Source of the DNA: Actinomycetota bacterium
GTDB lineage: Bacteria > Actinomycetota > Actinomycetes > Mycobacteriales > Mycobacteriaceae
Direction: 5' to 3'
Length of the DNA: 54,244 bases
Assembly (NCBI GenBank): GCA_018268465.1
Contig: JAFDWN010000019.1
Coordinates: 1 to 54,244 of the forward strand
Part shown: positions 34,529 through 43,707 of the stretch, in pieces
Layout: each line of letters begins with the position of its first letter
Position numbering within the stretch: position 1 is the stretch's first letter
Translations under genes and position numbers: made by a program
Notes under the pieces: generated by a model
Told to the model about the DNA's origin: nothing
The model's database searches: none
What the model saw: the letters and a program-made list of their open reading frames with translations, nothing else

Positions 34529-35469
34529 CCCCCCGCAAACCCCCGCGGTTCGTCCCGCGTGAACTGAACGTCTACGGCCGCCCGCGTGACGTCTCCGACG
34601 TCACGCGGGCGCTGCGCACCACCGGGCGCCGGATCACCCTGGTGCCCACCATGGGTGCGTTGCACGACGGACACCTCACACTGGTGCGCGCCGCCAAACG
34701 CGTGCCGGGTGCGGTGGTGGTGGTGTCGATCTTCGTAAACCCGCTGCAGTTCGGTGCGGGGGAGGACCTCGACGCCTATCCGCGGACCCTCGACGACGAT
34801 CTGGCCGCGCTGCGGGCCGAAGGGGTGGAAGTGGTGTTCACCCCGACCGCCTCGGACATGTACCCGGAGGGCAGGCGCACCAGCGTGCACCCCGGGCCGC
34901 TGGGTGACGAGCTTGAAGGTGCTTCCCGCCCCGGCCATTTCGCCGGCGTGCTGACCGTCGTGCTCAAACTGCTGCAGATTGTGCGCCCGGACCGGGCGTT
35001 CTTCGGCGAAAAGGACTATCAGCAGTTGGTGCTGATCCGGCAGATGGTCACCGATCTCGACGTGGACGTGCGGATCGTCGGTGTTCCGATCGTGCGGGAA
35101 TCCGACGGTTTGGCGTTGTCCTCGCGCAACCGGTATCTCGACGAGGTCGAACGCGAGCAGGCCGGCGCGCTGTCTGCGGCATTGCTCGCCGGCATGTACG
35201 CCGCCTCGGGTGGTGCCGAGTCCGCGTTGGACGCGGCGCGCGCCGTGCTCGACGAGGTTCCCGCCATCGAGGTGGACTATCTGCAGGTGCGCGACCCCGG
35301 GCTCGGGCCGGCCCCCGCCGAGGGCGTCGCGCGGCTGCTGGTGGCGGGCCGGCTCGGTCGGACCCGGCTGCTCGACAACATCGCCATCGACGTCGGTGCG
35401 GCTGCCGGCATCGACGGGCATCCGCGGGTCGGGACGGCCGGCCACCACGAATTGCCATGGAGGAACTGA
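34525..35469 (+). CDS. panC: pantothenate synthetase
   Basis: ATP-dependent condensation of pantoate and beta-alanine to pantothenate, 314 residues. Nucleotidyltransferase signatures are [14 protein letters not shown] (HIGH-like), [35 protein letters not shown] and LSSRNRYL. Starts in the ATGA overlap with the DUF2520 gene and ends in TGATG overlap with panD, giving a tightly coupled pan operon. Confidence 0.97.
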   Translation: MTPRKPPRFVPRELNVYGRPRDVSDVTRALRTTGRRITLVPTMGALHDGHLTLVRAAKRVPGAVVVVSIFVNPLQFGAGEDLDAYPRTLDDDLAALRAEGVEVVFTPTASDMYPEGRRTSVHPGPLGDELEGASRPGHFAGVLTVVLKLLQIVRPDRAFFGEKDYQQLVLIRQMVTDLDVDVRIVGVPIVRESDGLALSSRNRYLDEVEREQAGALSAALLAGMYAASGGAESALDAARAVLDEVPAIEVDYLQVRDPGLGPAPAEGVARLLVAGRLGRTRLLDNIAIDVGAAAGIDGHPRVGTAGHHELPWRN

Positions 35470-35876
35470 TGCAGCGCACCATGCTCAAGTCGAAGATCCA
35501 CCGTGCCACCGTCACTCACGCCGATCTGCACTACGTCGGCTCGGTGACCATCGACGCCGACCTGATGGAGGCGGCCGACCTGCTCGAGGGTGAGCAGGTC
35601 ACCATCGTCGATATCGACAACGGCGCGCGGTTGGTGACCTATGCGATCACCGGCGAGCGCGGCAGTGGAGTGATCGGGATCAACGGCGCGGCAGCCCATT
35701 TGGTGCACCCCGGCGATCTGGTCATCCTCATCGCCTACGGCGTCATGGCGGACGCCGAGGCGCGCGAGTACCGGCCCAGGGTGGTGTTCGTCGACGCGCA
35801 GAACCACCAGGTCGACCTCGGCTCGGATCCCGCGCACGTCCCCGGCGACGTATCCGGCCTCGTCTGCCCGCGGTAG
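35469..35876 (+). CDS. panD: aspartate 1-decarboxylase
   Basis: Pyruvoyl-dependent decarboxylase making beta-alanine from aspartate, supplying PanC. 135 residues. The self-cleavage site Gly24-Ser25 is present in HYVGSVTID; Ser25 becomes the pyruvoyl group. Other family motifs are [23 protein letters not shown] and [17 protein letters not shown]-like. The start gives [13 protein letters not shown] as in the family. The C-terminal tail after residue 115 is the variable region in mycobacteria. Confidence 0.97.
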   Translation: MQRTMLKSKIHRATVTHADLHYVGSVTIDADLMEAADLLEGEQVTIVDIDNGARLVTYAITGERGSGVIGINGAAAHLVHPGDLVILIAYGVMADAEAREYRPRVVFVDAQNHQVDLGSDPAHVPGDVSGLVCPR

Positions 35877-35881
35877 GCGCC

Positions 35882-36697
35882 GTGCTGCTCGCGATCGACG
35901 TCCGCAACACCCACACCGTCATCGGGTTGATCTCGGGGTCCGGTGATCACGCGAAGGTGGTGCAGAACTGGCGCATCCGCACCGAATCGGAGGTCACCGC
36001 GGACGAACTCGCGCTGACCCTCGACGGACTCATCGGCGACGACTCCGAACGGCTGACCGGTGCGGCCGGACTCTCGACGGTCCCGTCGGTCCTGCACGAG
36101 GTGCGGTTGATGCTCGACCAGTACTGGCCGTCGGTGCCCCATGTGCTCATCGAACCCGGGGTGCGGACCGGTATTCCGCTGCTGGTCGACAATCCCAAAG
36201 AGGTCGGCGCCGACAGGATCGTCAATTGCCTTGCGGCCTATCATAAATTCGGCAAGGCAGCGATCGTGGTCGACTTCGGTTCGTCGATCTGCGTCGACGT
36301 GGTGTCGGTCAAGGGCGAATTCCTCGGCGGCGCAATCGCGCCGGGTGTGCAGGTGTCCTCCGATGCCGCCGCCGCCCGCTCGGCGGCGCTGCGCCGCGTG
36401 GAGCTCACCCGGCCGCGGTCGGTCGTCGGCAAGAACACGGTGGAGTGCATGCAGGCAGGCGCCGTCTTCGGATTCGCCGGTCTCGTCGATGGTTTGGTCA
36501 GCCGGATCCGGGAGGACGTCGACGGTTTCGCGGGCAACGACGTGGCGGTGGTGGCCACCGGCCACACCGCTCCGCTGGTGCTGCCGGATCTGCGCACGGT
36601 CGAACACTACGACCGGCACCTGACACTCGACGGGCTGCGGCTGGTGTTCGAACGCAACCGGGACGGTCAGCGGGGCAGGCTCAAATCTGCCCGCTGA
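35882..36697 (+). CDS. coaX: type III pantothenate kinase
   Basis: Phosphorylates pantothenate, first step of coenzyme A synthesis, 271 residues. Acetate/sugar kinase-fold motifs: [15 protein letters not shown] (phosphate 1), [26 protein letters not shown] (phosphate 2 region) and [12 protein letters not shown] start five bases after panD. Mycobacteria also have a type I CoaA, and CoaX is reported inactive in M. tuberculosis; activity here is untested. Its stop codon lies within a short palindrome shared with the convergent araA. Confidence 0.95.
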   Translation: MLLAIDVRNTHTVIGLISGSGDHAKVVQNWRIRTESEVTADELALTLDGLIGDDSERLTGAAGLSTVPSVLHEVRLMLDQYWPSVPHVLIEPGVRTGIPLLVDNPKEVGADRIVNCLAAYHKFGKAAIVVDFGSSICVDVVSVKGEFLGGAIAPGVQVSSDAAAARSAALRRVELTRPRSVVGKNTVECMQAGAVFGFAGLVDGLVSRIREDVDGFAGNDVAVVATGHTAPLVLPDLRTVEHYDRHLTLDGLRLVFERNRDGQRGRLKSAR

Positions 36698-36705
36698 CCG
36701 GTCAG
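36665..36705. terminator. candidate bidirectional hairpin between coaX and araA
   Basis: GGTCAGCGGGGCAG (36665-36678) pairs with CTGCCCGCTGACC (36687-36699), with one bulged G and an eight-base loop. It overlaps a 12-bp perfect palindrome CTGACCGGTCAG (36694-36705) that contains the stop codons of both convergent genes. There is no U tract, so termination efficiency is uncertain. Confidence 0.45.
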
Positions 36706-38219
36706 AGGCCCGCGGCGGCGTGGTGGTAGACGTCGTTCCACCGCAGTTCGCGGCTGAATGACCGCACGGTGGTCTCCTCGTCGATCACCAGTAGTTCGGT
36801 GCCGGTCATCGTGGCGAAGTCCTCGATGGTCTCGGTTCCCACTGCGGTACTCAACACGGTGTGGTGCGGCGCCCCCGCCATCAGCCACGCCTCGGTGGCG
36901 ATCGACCACGTCGGGCGGGGCTCCCACACCGCGCAGGCGACCGGGAGTTTCGGCAGCGGCGCGGTGGGCTCCACCACCCGGACCTCGTTGGCGACCAGGC
37001 GGAACCGGCTGCCGATGTCGCTGATGCCCAGGATGACGGCCTCGCCGGGCGCGGCGGTGAACCGCAGCCGGACGGGGTCTTCGCGGCCGCCGATGGACAG
37101 CGGGTGGACTTCCAGGTCGGGCAGCCCCCCGGCGATCGACGGGCACACCTCCAGCATGTGCGCGCCGAGAACACGTTCGGCGCCGACGGTCAGGTCGTAG
37201 GTGTAGTCCTCCATGAAGGACGTCCCACCGGGCAGGCCCTCGCCCATGACCTTCACCGCGCGCAGCATCACCGCGGTCTTCCAGTCGCCCTCGCCGCCGA
37301 ACCCGTACCCGTCGGCCATCAGGCGCTGTACGGCCAGCCCCGGCAGTTGCCGCAGGCCGCCCAGATCCTCGAAGTTGGTGGTGAACGCGTGGAAACCACC
37401 GTGTTCGAGGAACTTCCGCAGACCCGCCTCGATCTGCGCGCCGTGCCGCAGCGACGTGTGCCGTTCCCCGCCCGGCCGCAGCTCCGGCGCCAGCCGGTAG
37501 GAGTTCTCGTATTCGCGCACCAGCTTGTCGATCTCGGCGGGCGTTATCCGTTCCACGACGTCGACGAGGTCGTTCACCGAATAGGTGTTGACCGACACGC
37601 CGAAGTGCGCCTCGGCTTCCACCTTGTCGCCCTCGGTGACGGCGACGTTGCGCATGTTGTCGCCGAACCTGGCCACGCGCAACGAAGAGACTTCGGCGTT
37701 GGCCAGCGCCGCGCGGGTCCACGAGCCGATGCGGCGCCGGGTGTGCGGGTCGTCGACGTGGCCGGCGACGGTCTTGCGCGCCGTGGACAGCCGGGACTGG
37801 ATGTACCCGAACTCGCGGTCGCCGTGAGCCGCCTGGTTCAGGTTCATGAAGTCCATGTCGATGGTGTCCCATGGCAATTCGACACCGAACTGGGTGTGCA
37901 GATGCAGCAGTGGCTTCTGCAGTGCCCGCAGGCCGCGGATCCACATCTTGGCCGGGGAGAACGTGTGCATCCAGGCGATCACGCCGACGCACTGCGGGTT
38001 GTTGTTCGCCTCGCGGATCACCGACTCGATGGTCTCCGATGTCACCACCACGGGCACCCAGTGGATCTGCACGGGGATCTCCGCGGAGCGGTCGAGCCGC
38101 TCGGCGATCTCCCGGGACTGACCGGCGACCTGTTCGAGTGTCTCCGGGCCGTACATGGACTGGCTGCCGGTGAGGAACCACACCTGGCTGTCCACGATCC
38201 TCGCATCAATCATCGTCAT
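36702..38219 (-). CDS. araA: L-arabinose isomerase
   Basis: Converts L-arabinose to L-ribulose, 505 residues, Mn-dependent. Family motifs are [67 protein letters not shown] and [13 protein letters not shown] with metal-site Glu and His residues. It is the last gene of an eight-gene leftward operon and its end is 4 bp from coaX. Family length and all conserved segments are intact, so it is expected to be functional. Confidence 0.98.
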   Translation of the reverse strand: MTMIDARIVDSQVWFLTGSQSMYGPETLEQVAGQSREIAERLDRSAEIPVQIHWVPVVVTSETIESVIREANNNPQCVGVIAWMHTFSPAKMWIRGLRALQKPLLHLHTQFGVELPWDTIDMDFMNLNQAAHGDREFGYIQSRLSTARKTVAGHVDDPHTRRRIGSWTRAALANAEVSSLRVARFGDNMRNVAVTEGDKVEAEAHFGVSVNTYSVNDLVDVVERITPAEIDKLVREYENSYRLAPELRPGGERHTSLRHGAQIEAGLRKFLEHGGFHAFTTNFEDLGGLRQLPGLAVQRLMADGYGFGGEGDWKTAVMLRAVKVMGEGLPGGTSFMEDYTYDLTVGAERVLGAHMLEVCPSIAGGLPDLEVHPLSIGGREDPVRLRFTAAPGEAVILGISDIGSRFRLVANEVRVVEPTAPLPKLPVACAVWEPRPTWSIATEAWLMAGAPHHTVLSTAVGTETIEDFATMTGTELLVIDEETTVRSFSRELRWNDVYHHAAAGL

Positions 38220-38230
38220 TGCCTTTCCTG

Positions 38231-38917
38231 CTACGTGGTCGACGGCTGGCCGTAGACGTTCTGGTACCGGTCGAACAGCAGCGTGACGTCGTCGCCGTCG
38301 ATGCGTTCCGGGTCGCCGAGTTGGCGGCTGATGTGCACGGTGCGGGCGACGTCCTCGACCATCACCGCGGCCTTGACCGCCGCGCGGGCATCCTTGCCCA
38401 CGGTGAAGGGGCCGTGGTTCCGCATGAGCACTGCGGGAGATCGACTGCCGCGCAACGCGTCTACGATACCGCGCCCGATCGAGTCGTCCCCGATCAGGGC
38501 GAATGGCCCGATGGGCACGTCACCGCCGAACTCGTCGGCGATCATCGTCAGCACGCAGGGGATGGGTTCGCCGCGCGCGGCCCACGCTGTCGCGTACGTC
38601 GAGTGTGTGTGCACGACACCGCCCACCTCGGGCATGTGTCGGTAGACGTAGGCGTGCGCCGCGGTGTCCGACGACGGTGCGAGCCGGCCGTCGACGAGGT
38701 TGCCGTGCAGATCGCACACCGCCATATCGGAGGGGAGGAGGTCGTCGTAGCCGACGCCCGAGGGTTTGATCACCATCAGGTCGTGGCCCGGCACCCGGGC
38801 CGACACGTTGCCCGCCGTCCAGATGACCAGCTGATAGCGGGTCAGTTGTTCGTGAAGGTCGCAGACTTCCTGCCGCAGACCCTCGATGACGGTGCTGACG
38901 TCGGACGTGACGGTCAT
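38231..38917 (-). CDS. araD: L-ribulose-5-phosphate 4-epimerase
   Basis: Zinc aldolase-family epimerase producing D-xylulose 5-phosphate for the pentose phosphate pathway, 228 residues. Motifs are [23 protein letters not shown] and the zinc histidines in [14 protein letters not shown], with a third in [13 protein letters not shown]. It overlaps araB by 4 bp and is followed by araA after 11 bp. Confidence 0.96.
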   Translation of the reverse strand: MTVTSDVSTVIEGLRQEVCDLHEQLTRYQLVIWTAGNVSARVPGHDLMVIKPSGVGYDDLLPSDMAVCDLHGNLVDGRLAPSSDTAAHAYVYRHMPEVGGVVHTHSTYATAWAARGEPIPCVLTMIADEFGGDVPIGPFALIGDDSIGRGIVDALRGSRSPAVLMRNHGPFTVGKDARAAVKAAVMVEDVARTVHISRQLGDPERIDGDDVTLLFDRYQNVYGQPSTT

Positions 38918-40581
38918 CGAGAAGCTCCAATAGTTGTGGGAGAGGCGATTTCGCGCAGTTCACGCATCATCCGGTTACCCCGGCCGAACCAGTCGTGCAG
39001 CGTGACGTACTCGGCGTAGAGGCGGTCGTAGCGTTCGACGTTCTCGGGGATGGGGGTATAGGCGTCGCGGGTGCGTCCGCCCATCTGCTTGGCGGCGGCG
39101 GGCACATCGTGGTAGAGCCCCGCCGCCGCGGCGGCGTGGATGGCCGCGCCGAGGGCGGGCGCCTGGCCCGAATTGACCGTCGACAGCGGCAGTCCCACGA
39201 CGTCGGCGTAGATCTGCATCAGCAGCTTGTTCTTGAGCAGGCCGCCACCGACCACCAGTTCGACCACGGGAACACCGTTGTTGTTGAACGTCTCGACGAT
39301 CATGCGGGTGCCGTAGGCGGTGGCCTCCAGCAGCGCGCGGTACATGTCGACACAAGTGGTGGCCAGGGTCTGTCCGACGATCACACCGGAGAGCTGATGG
39401 TCGACGAGGACCGACCGGTTGCCGCTGTGCCAGTCCAGCGCGACGAGCCCGTGCTCGCCGACTTCCTGGGTGGCCGCCAGTTCGGTGAGCAGTTCATGAG
39501 TCGAGATGCCCCGGTCCTTGGCCTGCTGTGCGAACTCCGCGGGGACACAGTTGTTGATGAACCACGAGAAGATGTCGCCGACCCCGGACTGTCCGGCTTC
39601 GTATCCCCAGTAGCCGGTCACGATGCCACCGTCGACGACGCCGCACATTCCCGGAACTTCTTGGAGTACATCGGAATTCATCACATGGCAGGTGGAGGTT
39701 CCCATGATGGCCAGGAGCTGGCCGGACTCCAGGGAGTTGGCCGCGGCGGCCGTCACGTGCGCGTCGACGTTGCCGACCGCCACCGGCAGCCCGGCGGGCA
39801 GGCCCGTCCAGGCGGCCGCCTGCTCGGTCAGACCCCCGGCGGCCTGGCCGAGCTGCCCGACCGGATGCGCGAGTTTGGTGTCCACGAAGTCGGCGAAGTC
39901 CGGATTGAGTGCCGCCAGGAAGTCCCGGGTCGGGTAGACGCCGTCCTGCAGGATGCCTTTGTAGCCCGCGCTGCACGCATTGCGCACATAGGTCCCGCAC
40001 AGTTGCCACACGATCCAGTCGGCACCCTCCACCCACCGGTCGATCGCCGCATATACCCGCGGATCCTCCTCGAGGATCTGTAGCGCCTTGGCGAATTCCC
40101 ACTCGCTGGAGATCGAGCCGCCGTAGCGTTTGAGCCACGGTTCGCCACGCTCGGCGGCGACGGTGTTGATCCTGTCGGCCTGCGGCTGCGGCGAATGATG
40201 GCGCCACAGTTTGGCGTAGGCATGCGGCCGGTCGGCAAAACCGTCCACCTCGCACAGCGGTGTGCCGTCCGCACGGACCGGGACCATGGTGCAGGACGTG
40301 AAGTCGGTACCGACGCCGACGACGTCACCCGGGTCGATACCGGCGCGGCTGACCGCCTCGGGTACGGCGCGGCGCAGGACGTTTCGGTAGTCGTCGGGTA
40401 CCTGCAGCGCCCACTCGGCGGGCAGCCTGACGTCACCGACGGGGAGCGACTGGGTCAGCACCGCGTGTTCGTAGACGTGCTCTGCGCTGGCGAGTTCGAA
40501 CCCGTCGTTGACTCGCACGACCACCGCCCTGCCGGACAGCGTGCCGAAATCGATTCCTATCGCGTACTTTTCGTTATTCAT
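38914..40581 (-). CDS. araB: L-ribulokinase
   Basis: FGGY-family sugar kinase phosphorylating L-ribulose, 555 residues. Phosphate-binding motif IGIDFGTLSGRAVVV opens the protein; VGVGTDFTSCTMVPV and the C-terminal FGGY motif VVELVVGGGLLKNKLLMQIYADV are present, with GTSTCHVM in the second lobe. The ATG is preceded by GAGGAAACGA. The start lies inside the end of the LacI gene, so translation is coupled. Confidence 0.97.
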   Translation of the reverse strand: MNNEKYAIGIDFGTLSGRAVVVRVNDGFELASAEHVYEHAVLTQSLPVGDVRLPAEWALQVPDDYRNVLRRAVPEAVSRAGIDPGDVVGVGTDFTSCTMVPVRADGTPLCEVDGFADRPHAYAKLWRHHSPQPQADRINTVAAERGEPWLKRYGGSISSEWEFAKALQILEEDPRVYAAIDRWVEGADWIVWQLCGTYVRNACSAGYKGILQDGVYPTRDFLAALNPDFADFVDTKLAHPVGQLGQAAGGLTEQAAAWTGLPAGLPVAVGNVDAHVTAAAANSLESGQLLAIMGTSTCHVMNSDVLQEVPGMCGVVDGGIVTGYWGYEAGQSGVGDIFSWFINNCVPAEFAQQAKDRGISTHELLTELAATQEVGEHGLVALDWHSGNRSVLVDHQLSGVIVGQTLATTCVDMYRALLEATAYGTRMIVETFNNNGVPVVELVVGGGLLKNKLLMQIYADVVGLPLSTVNSGQAPALGAAIHAAAAAGLYHDVPAAAKQMGGRTRDAYTPIPENVERYDRLYAEYVTLHDWFGRGNRMMRELREIASPTTIGASR

Positions 40582-40589
40582 TCGTTTCC

Positions 40590-41600
40590 TCAACTGGGGC
40601 GGGCGCTGTCGCGCACGACGAGTTCTGGAGCGAGCAGTGGGGTCGCCGCCGGCACGTCGTCGAGAACGGCGGTGAGCAGATCGATGGCCCGCCGGCCCAC
40701 GGCGTGGAAGTCCTGGCGGACGGTGGTCAGTGCGGGTATCAGGTAGGCCGCCTCGGGGATGTCGTCGAATCCGATCAGGCTGATGTCGTCGGGCACCGAA
40801 ACGCCGGCCTCGGCGAAGGCGTGCAGGATGCCGATGGACATGTGGTCGTTGGCGACGAACACCGCAGAGAAGTCGCGCCGGCGGATGAGGTCGCGCCCGA
40901 TCTCGTAGCCGCGGGCCGGACTCCAGTCGCCTTCGAGGTCGGCGCGCACCGGCAGACCCGCCGCACGCATCACCTCGATGTACCCGCTGCGACGGGCGCG
41001 TGCCTCGGTCCAGCTCAGCGGTCCGCAGACGTGGACGATGTCGCGGTGCCCGAGATCGATGAGATGGCGGGTGGCCAGGCGCGCGCCTTCGATCTGGTCG
41101 ACCCCGACGCTGAGCCCCCGTCCGGAAAGCTCGCCTTCGACGACGATCAGCGGGATGCTGGTGGCCTCGGCGCGCACCACCGCGAGCGCGTCCTGCTGGG
41201 TGACGATCATGATGATCGCCTCCACCGACTGGCGGCTGAGATAGTCCAGCGCGTCCCGCAGTTCGTCGTGGGTGACCGCGGCCAGGGTGACCAGGCTGGT
41301 GAAGTAGCCCGCCGCCCGCGCGGCCTCCTGAACCGAATGCTGGATGCTGACCGGGCCGTAGAGCGCGGTGTTGCTTCCGATGATCCCGATCGTCTTGGAC
41401 TTCTTGGTGACCAGTGCCCGCGCCGCGGTGTTCGGCTGGTAGCCGAGGTCGGCGATGGCCCGCTGCACCCGGGCCTTCGTGGCGGGCCGGATGTTCTCGG
41501 CGCCGTTGATGACCCGCGACACGGTCTGGTGTGACACGCCGGCGAGGCGTGCCACGTCGGCCATCACCGGCCGGCGTGGTGGGGTCGGTTCAGACGTCAT
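40590..41600 (-). CDS. LacI-family transcriptional regulator of the arabinose module
   Basis: LacI/GalR repressor of 336 residues. The N-terminal helix-turn-helix VMADVARLAGVSHQTVSRVI is followed by the hinge region NTAARALVTKKSKTIGIIG and a periplasmic-binding-like ligand domain (SIPLIVVEG, LIGFDDIPEAAYLIPALTTV). It sits within the operon between the yjfF-like permease (ATGA overlap) and araB, so it is autoregulated. The two identical operators upstream of ytfQ and chvE-like genes are its probable binding sites; the likely inducer is L-arabinose or an intermediate. Confidence 0.94.
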   Translation of the reverse strand: MTSEPTPPRRPVMADVARLAGVSHQTVSRVINGAENIRPATKARVQRAIADLGYQPNTAARALVTKKSKTIGIIGSNTALYGPVSIQHSVQEAARAAGYFTSLVTLAAVTHDELRDALDYLSRQSVEAIIMIVTQQDALAVVRAEATSIPLIVVEGELSGRGLSVGVDQIEGARLATRHLIDLGHRDIVHVCGPLSWTEARARRSGYIEVMRAAGLPVRADLEGDWSPARGYEIGRDLIRRRDFSAVFVANDHMSIGILHAFAEAGVSVPDDISLIGFDDIPEAAYLIPALTTVRQDFHAVGRRAIDLLTAVLDDVPAATPLLAPELVVRDSARPS

Positions 41601-42598
41601 GTGTTGCTCCTGACCAGGACGCGTTGGACGAGCACGAAGATGAGCAGCAGGATGCCGGTCATGATCCTCGTCCAGTAGGAGTCGAGATTCTCGGCGGTGA
41701 CGAAGACCTGGATGGTGCCCAGCACCAACACCCCGATCAGCGACCCGAAGACGAAGCCGACACCGCCGGACAGGAGCACGCCTCCGATGACGGCCGCGGC
41801 GATCGCGTCCAGTTCGAGCCCGACGCCGTTGAGGCTGTAGCCCGAAAGTTTCTGCACACCGAGCAGCAGGCCGGCCAGGGCCGCGCAGAAGCCGCTGATC
41901 ACATACACCGAGACCCTGGCCCTGCTGGTCTGCAATCCCATCAGCTGCGCGGAACCCCGGTTGCCGCCGATCGCGTACACCGTTCGGCCGAAGCGGGTTT
42001 GGTGCAGCACGTAGGCTGCGACGACCACGACCGCCAGCGCGACGATCACCGTCCAGCGGATGAACTTGTCCTCGTAGAGGTACAGATAGTCCAGTCCGAG
42101 GGAGCGCAGCAGGGGATCCTTGATCGGCAACGTCTCGACGCTGACCACGTAGCACAGGCCGCGGGCCAGGAACATGCCGGCCAGTGTGACGATGAACGGC
42201 TGTACGTCGAAGAATTCGATCACCGCGCCCATCAGCAGACCCAGCACCGGGCCGACCATCAGCACGAAGGCGATGGCGACCGGGGCCGGCCAGCCCGACT
42301 GCAGGGTCTTGGCGAGGATCACCGTCGACAGCGCCACCACCGACCCGACGCTGAGGTCGATTCCGCCGGTGAGGATCACGAACGTCATGCCCACCGCGAG
42401 CACGATCAGGTAGGAGTTGTCGACGAAGAGGTTGAGGAACACCTGGGCGGGGCTGGCGAAGCCGTAGCGGCTCACCACCGCGCCGAACATCACCACGAAC
42501 AGGGCCAGCGAGGCCAGCGGGGAGAGATAGCGTCCGCGCACTCGGGCGGCCACCGCCGGGATGTTGAATTCGGGGCGGTGAAGTGTCTGTGTGCTCAC
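41597..42598 (-). CDS. yjfF: sugar ABC transporter permease, YjfF-like
   Basis: Membrane subunit of a carbohydrate (CUT2) ABC importer, 333 residues with about nine hydrophobic helices. CUT2 permease motifs are YLIVLAVGMTFVILTGGIDLSVGS, FIVTLAGMFLARGLCYV, YAIGGNRGSAQLMG and IAAAVIGGVLLSGG. By order and sequence it is the second permease of a YtfQRT-YjfF-type system, which in E. coli imports galactofuranose and whose relatives (AraUVWZ in Shewanella) import arabinose. Confidence 0.88.
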   Translation of the reverse strand: MSTQTLHRPEFNIPAVAARVRGRYLSPLASLALFVVMFGAVVSRYGFASPAQVFLNLFVDNSYLIVLAVGMTFVILTGGIDLSVGSVVALSTVILAKTLQSGWPAPVAIAFVLMVGPVLGLLMGAVIEFFDVQPFIVTLAGMFLARGLCYVVSVETLPIKDPLLRSLGLDYLYLYEDKFIRWTVIVALAVVVVAAYVLHQTRFGRTVYAIGGNRGSAQLMGLQTSRARVSVYVISGFCAALAGLLLGVQKLSGYSLNGVGLELDAIAAAVIGGVLLSGGVGFVFGSLIGVLVLGTIQVFVTAENLDSYWTRIMTGILLLIFVLVQRVLVRSNT

Positions 42599-43707
42599 GA
42601 TGCGCCCACCTTGTCGCTGTCCTGCTGGTCGGTCGCCACGGCCGGATCATGTTGTGCCGCAGTGCTATCTGTGGTGGCCGCGGGGGGCGGCGGTGCCACG
42701 GGGGGTGCTCCTGCGCGTCGCCGGCGGATCAGCTGCCGGAATCGGGGCGCCTGCAGCAGACAGACCACGATCACCACCACGGCTTTGAACACCAGTGTCG
42801 TCTCCGGGGTGATTCCGGCCGTGTAGACGGTGGTCGTGAGGGTCTGGATGATGAGCGCGCCGAGAATGGTCCCGGTGAGGCTGAAGCGGCCGCCCAGCAG
42901 GGAGGTGCCCCCGATGACGACGGCCAGGATCGCGTCCATCTCGATCCACAGGCCGGCGTTGTTGGCGTCGGCGGCGGAGATGTTGGAGGCGATCATCAGT
43001 CCGGCCGTGCCCGCGCAGAGGGCGCAGAACACGTACACGGCGAAGACGATCGTACGGTGACGGACGCCGGCGAGCCGGCTGGCCTCGGGGTTGATCCCCA
43101 CGGATTCCAGCAGCATGCCCAGCGCGGTGCGCCGGGTGAGCAGACCGACGACGGCGAACACCGCCAGGCTCACCAGGATTGCGACGGGAAGGCCGAATAC
43201 GTAACCCGCGCCGAGCTTCTTGAACGGATCGCTGGTGACCGTGAGGATCTGACCGCCGGTGATCAGCAGCGCGATACCGCGGCCCGCGGTCATGAGCACC
43301 AGCGTGGCGATGATCGGCTGAATGCCGAAGACGGACACCAGCATCCCGTTCCACAATCCCAGCACCGCCGACGCGCCCAGGGCGATGGCCATCGCCGAGA
43401 CGATGGTCCCCGGCGCCGCCGGGTCGGTCGATGAGGCGATGTGTGCGCAGGCGAGCGCGCCGGAGATCGCCACCACGGCGCCCACCGATAGGTCGATGCC
43501 GCGGGAGGCGATGACCAGGGTCATGCCGAGGGCCACCAGCATGGTCGGCGCACCGTTGCGCAGGATGTCGATGATGCTGCCGTAGAGGTGGCCGTCCTCG
43601 ACCCGAATGGACAGGAACTGCGGGGTGAGCGCAGTGTTGAGGCCCAGCAGCAGCAACAGTGCCAGCGCGGGCCACAGCAGCGGTGAGGCGGTGAGGCGGC
43701 GCGTCAT
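42595..43707 (-). CDS. ytfT: sugar ABC transporter permease, YtfT-like
   Basis: First membrane subunit of the same importer, 370 residues. CUT2 motifs are MLVALGMTLVIASRGIDLSVGA, IIATLVLMTAGRGIALL and ILAVVIGGTSLLGG. The last 55 residues are a Pro/Ala-rich hydrophilic tail (GAPPVAPPPPAATTDSTAA) not typical of YtfT; probably cytosolic. It overlaps both neighbours by 4 bp (ATGA), so permease and ATPase genes are translated in step. Confidence 0.88.
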   Translation of the reverse strand: MTRRLTASPLLWPALALLLLLGLNTALTPQFLSIRVEDGHLYGSIIDILRNGAPTMLVALGMTLVIASRGIDLSVGAVVAISGALACAHIASSTDPAAPGTIVSAMAIALGASAVLGLWNGMLVSVFGIQPIIATLVLMTAGRGIALLITGGQILTVTSDPFKKLGAGYVFGLPVAILVSLAVFAVVGLLTRRTALGMLLESVGINPEASRLAGVRHRTIVFAVYVFCALCAGTAGLMIASNISAADANNAGLWIEMDAILAVVIGGTSLLGGRFSLTGTILGALIIQTLTTTVYTAGITPETTLVFKAVVVIVVCLLQAPRFRQLIRRRRAGAPPVAPPPPAATTDSTAAQHDPAVATDQQDSDKVGAS

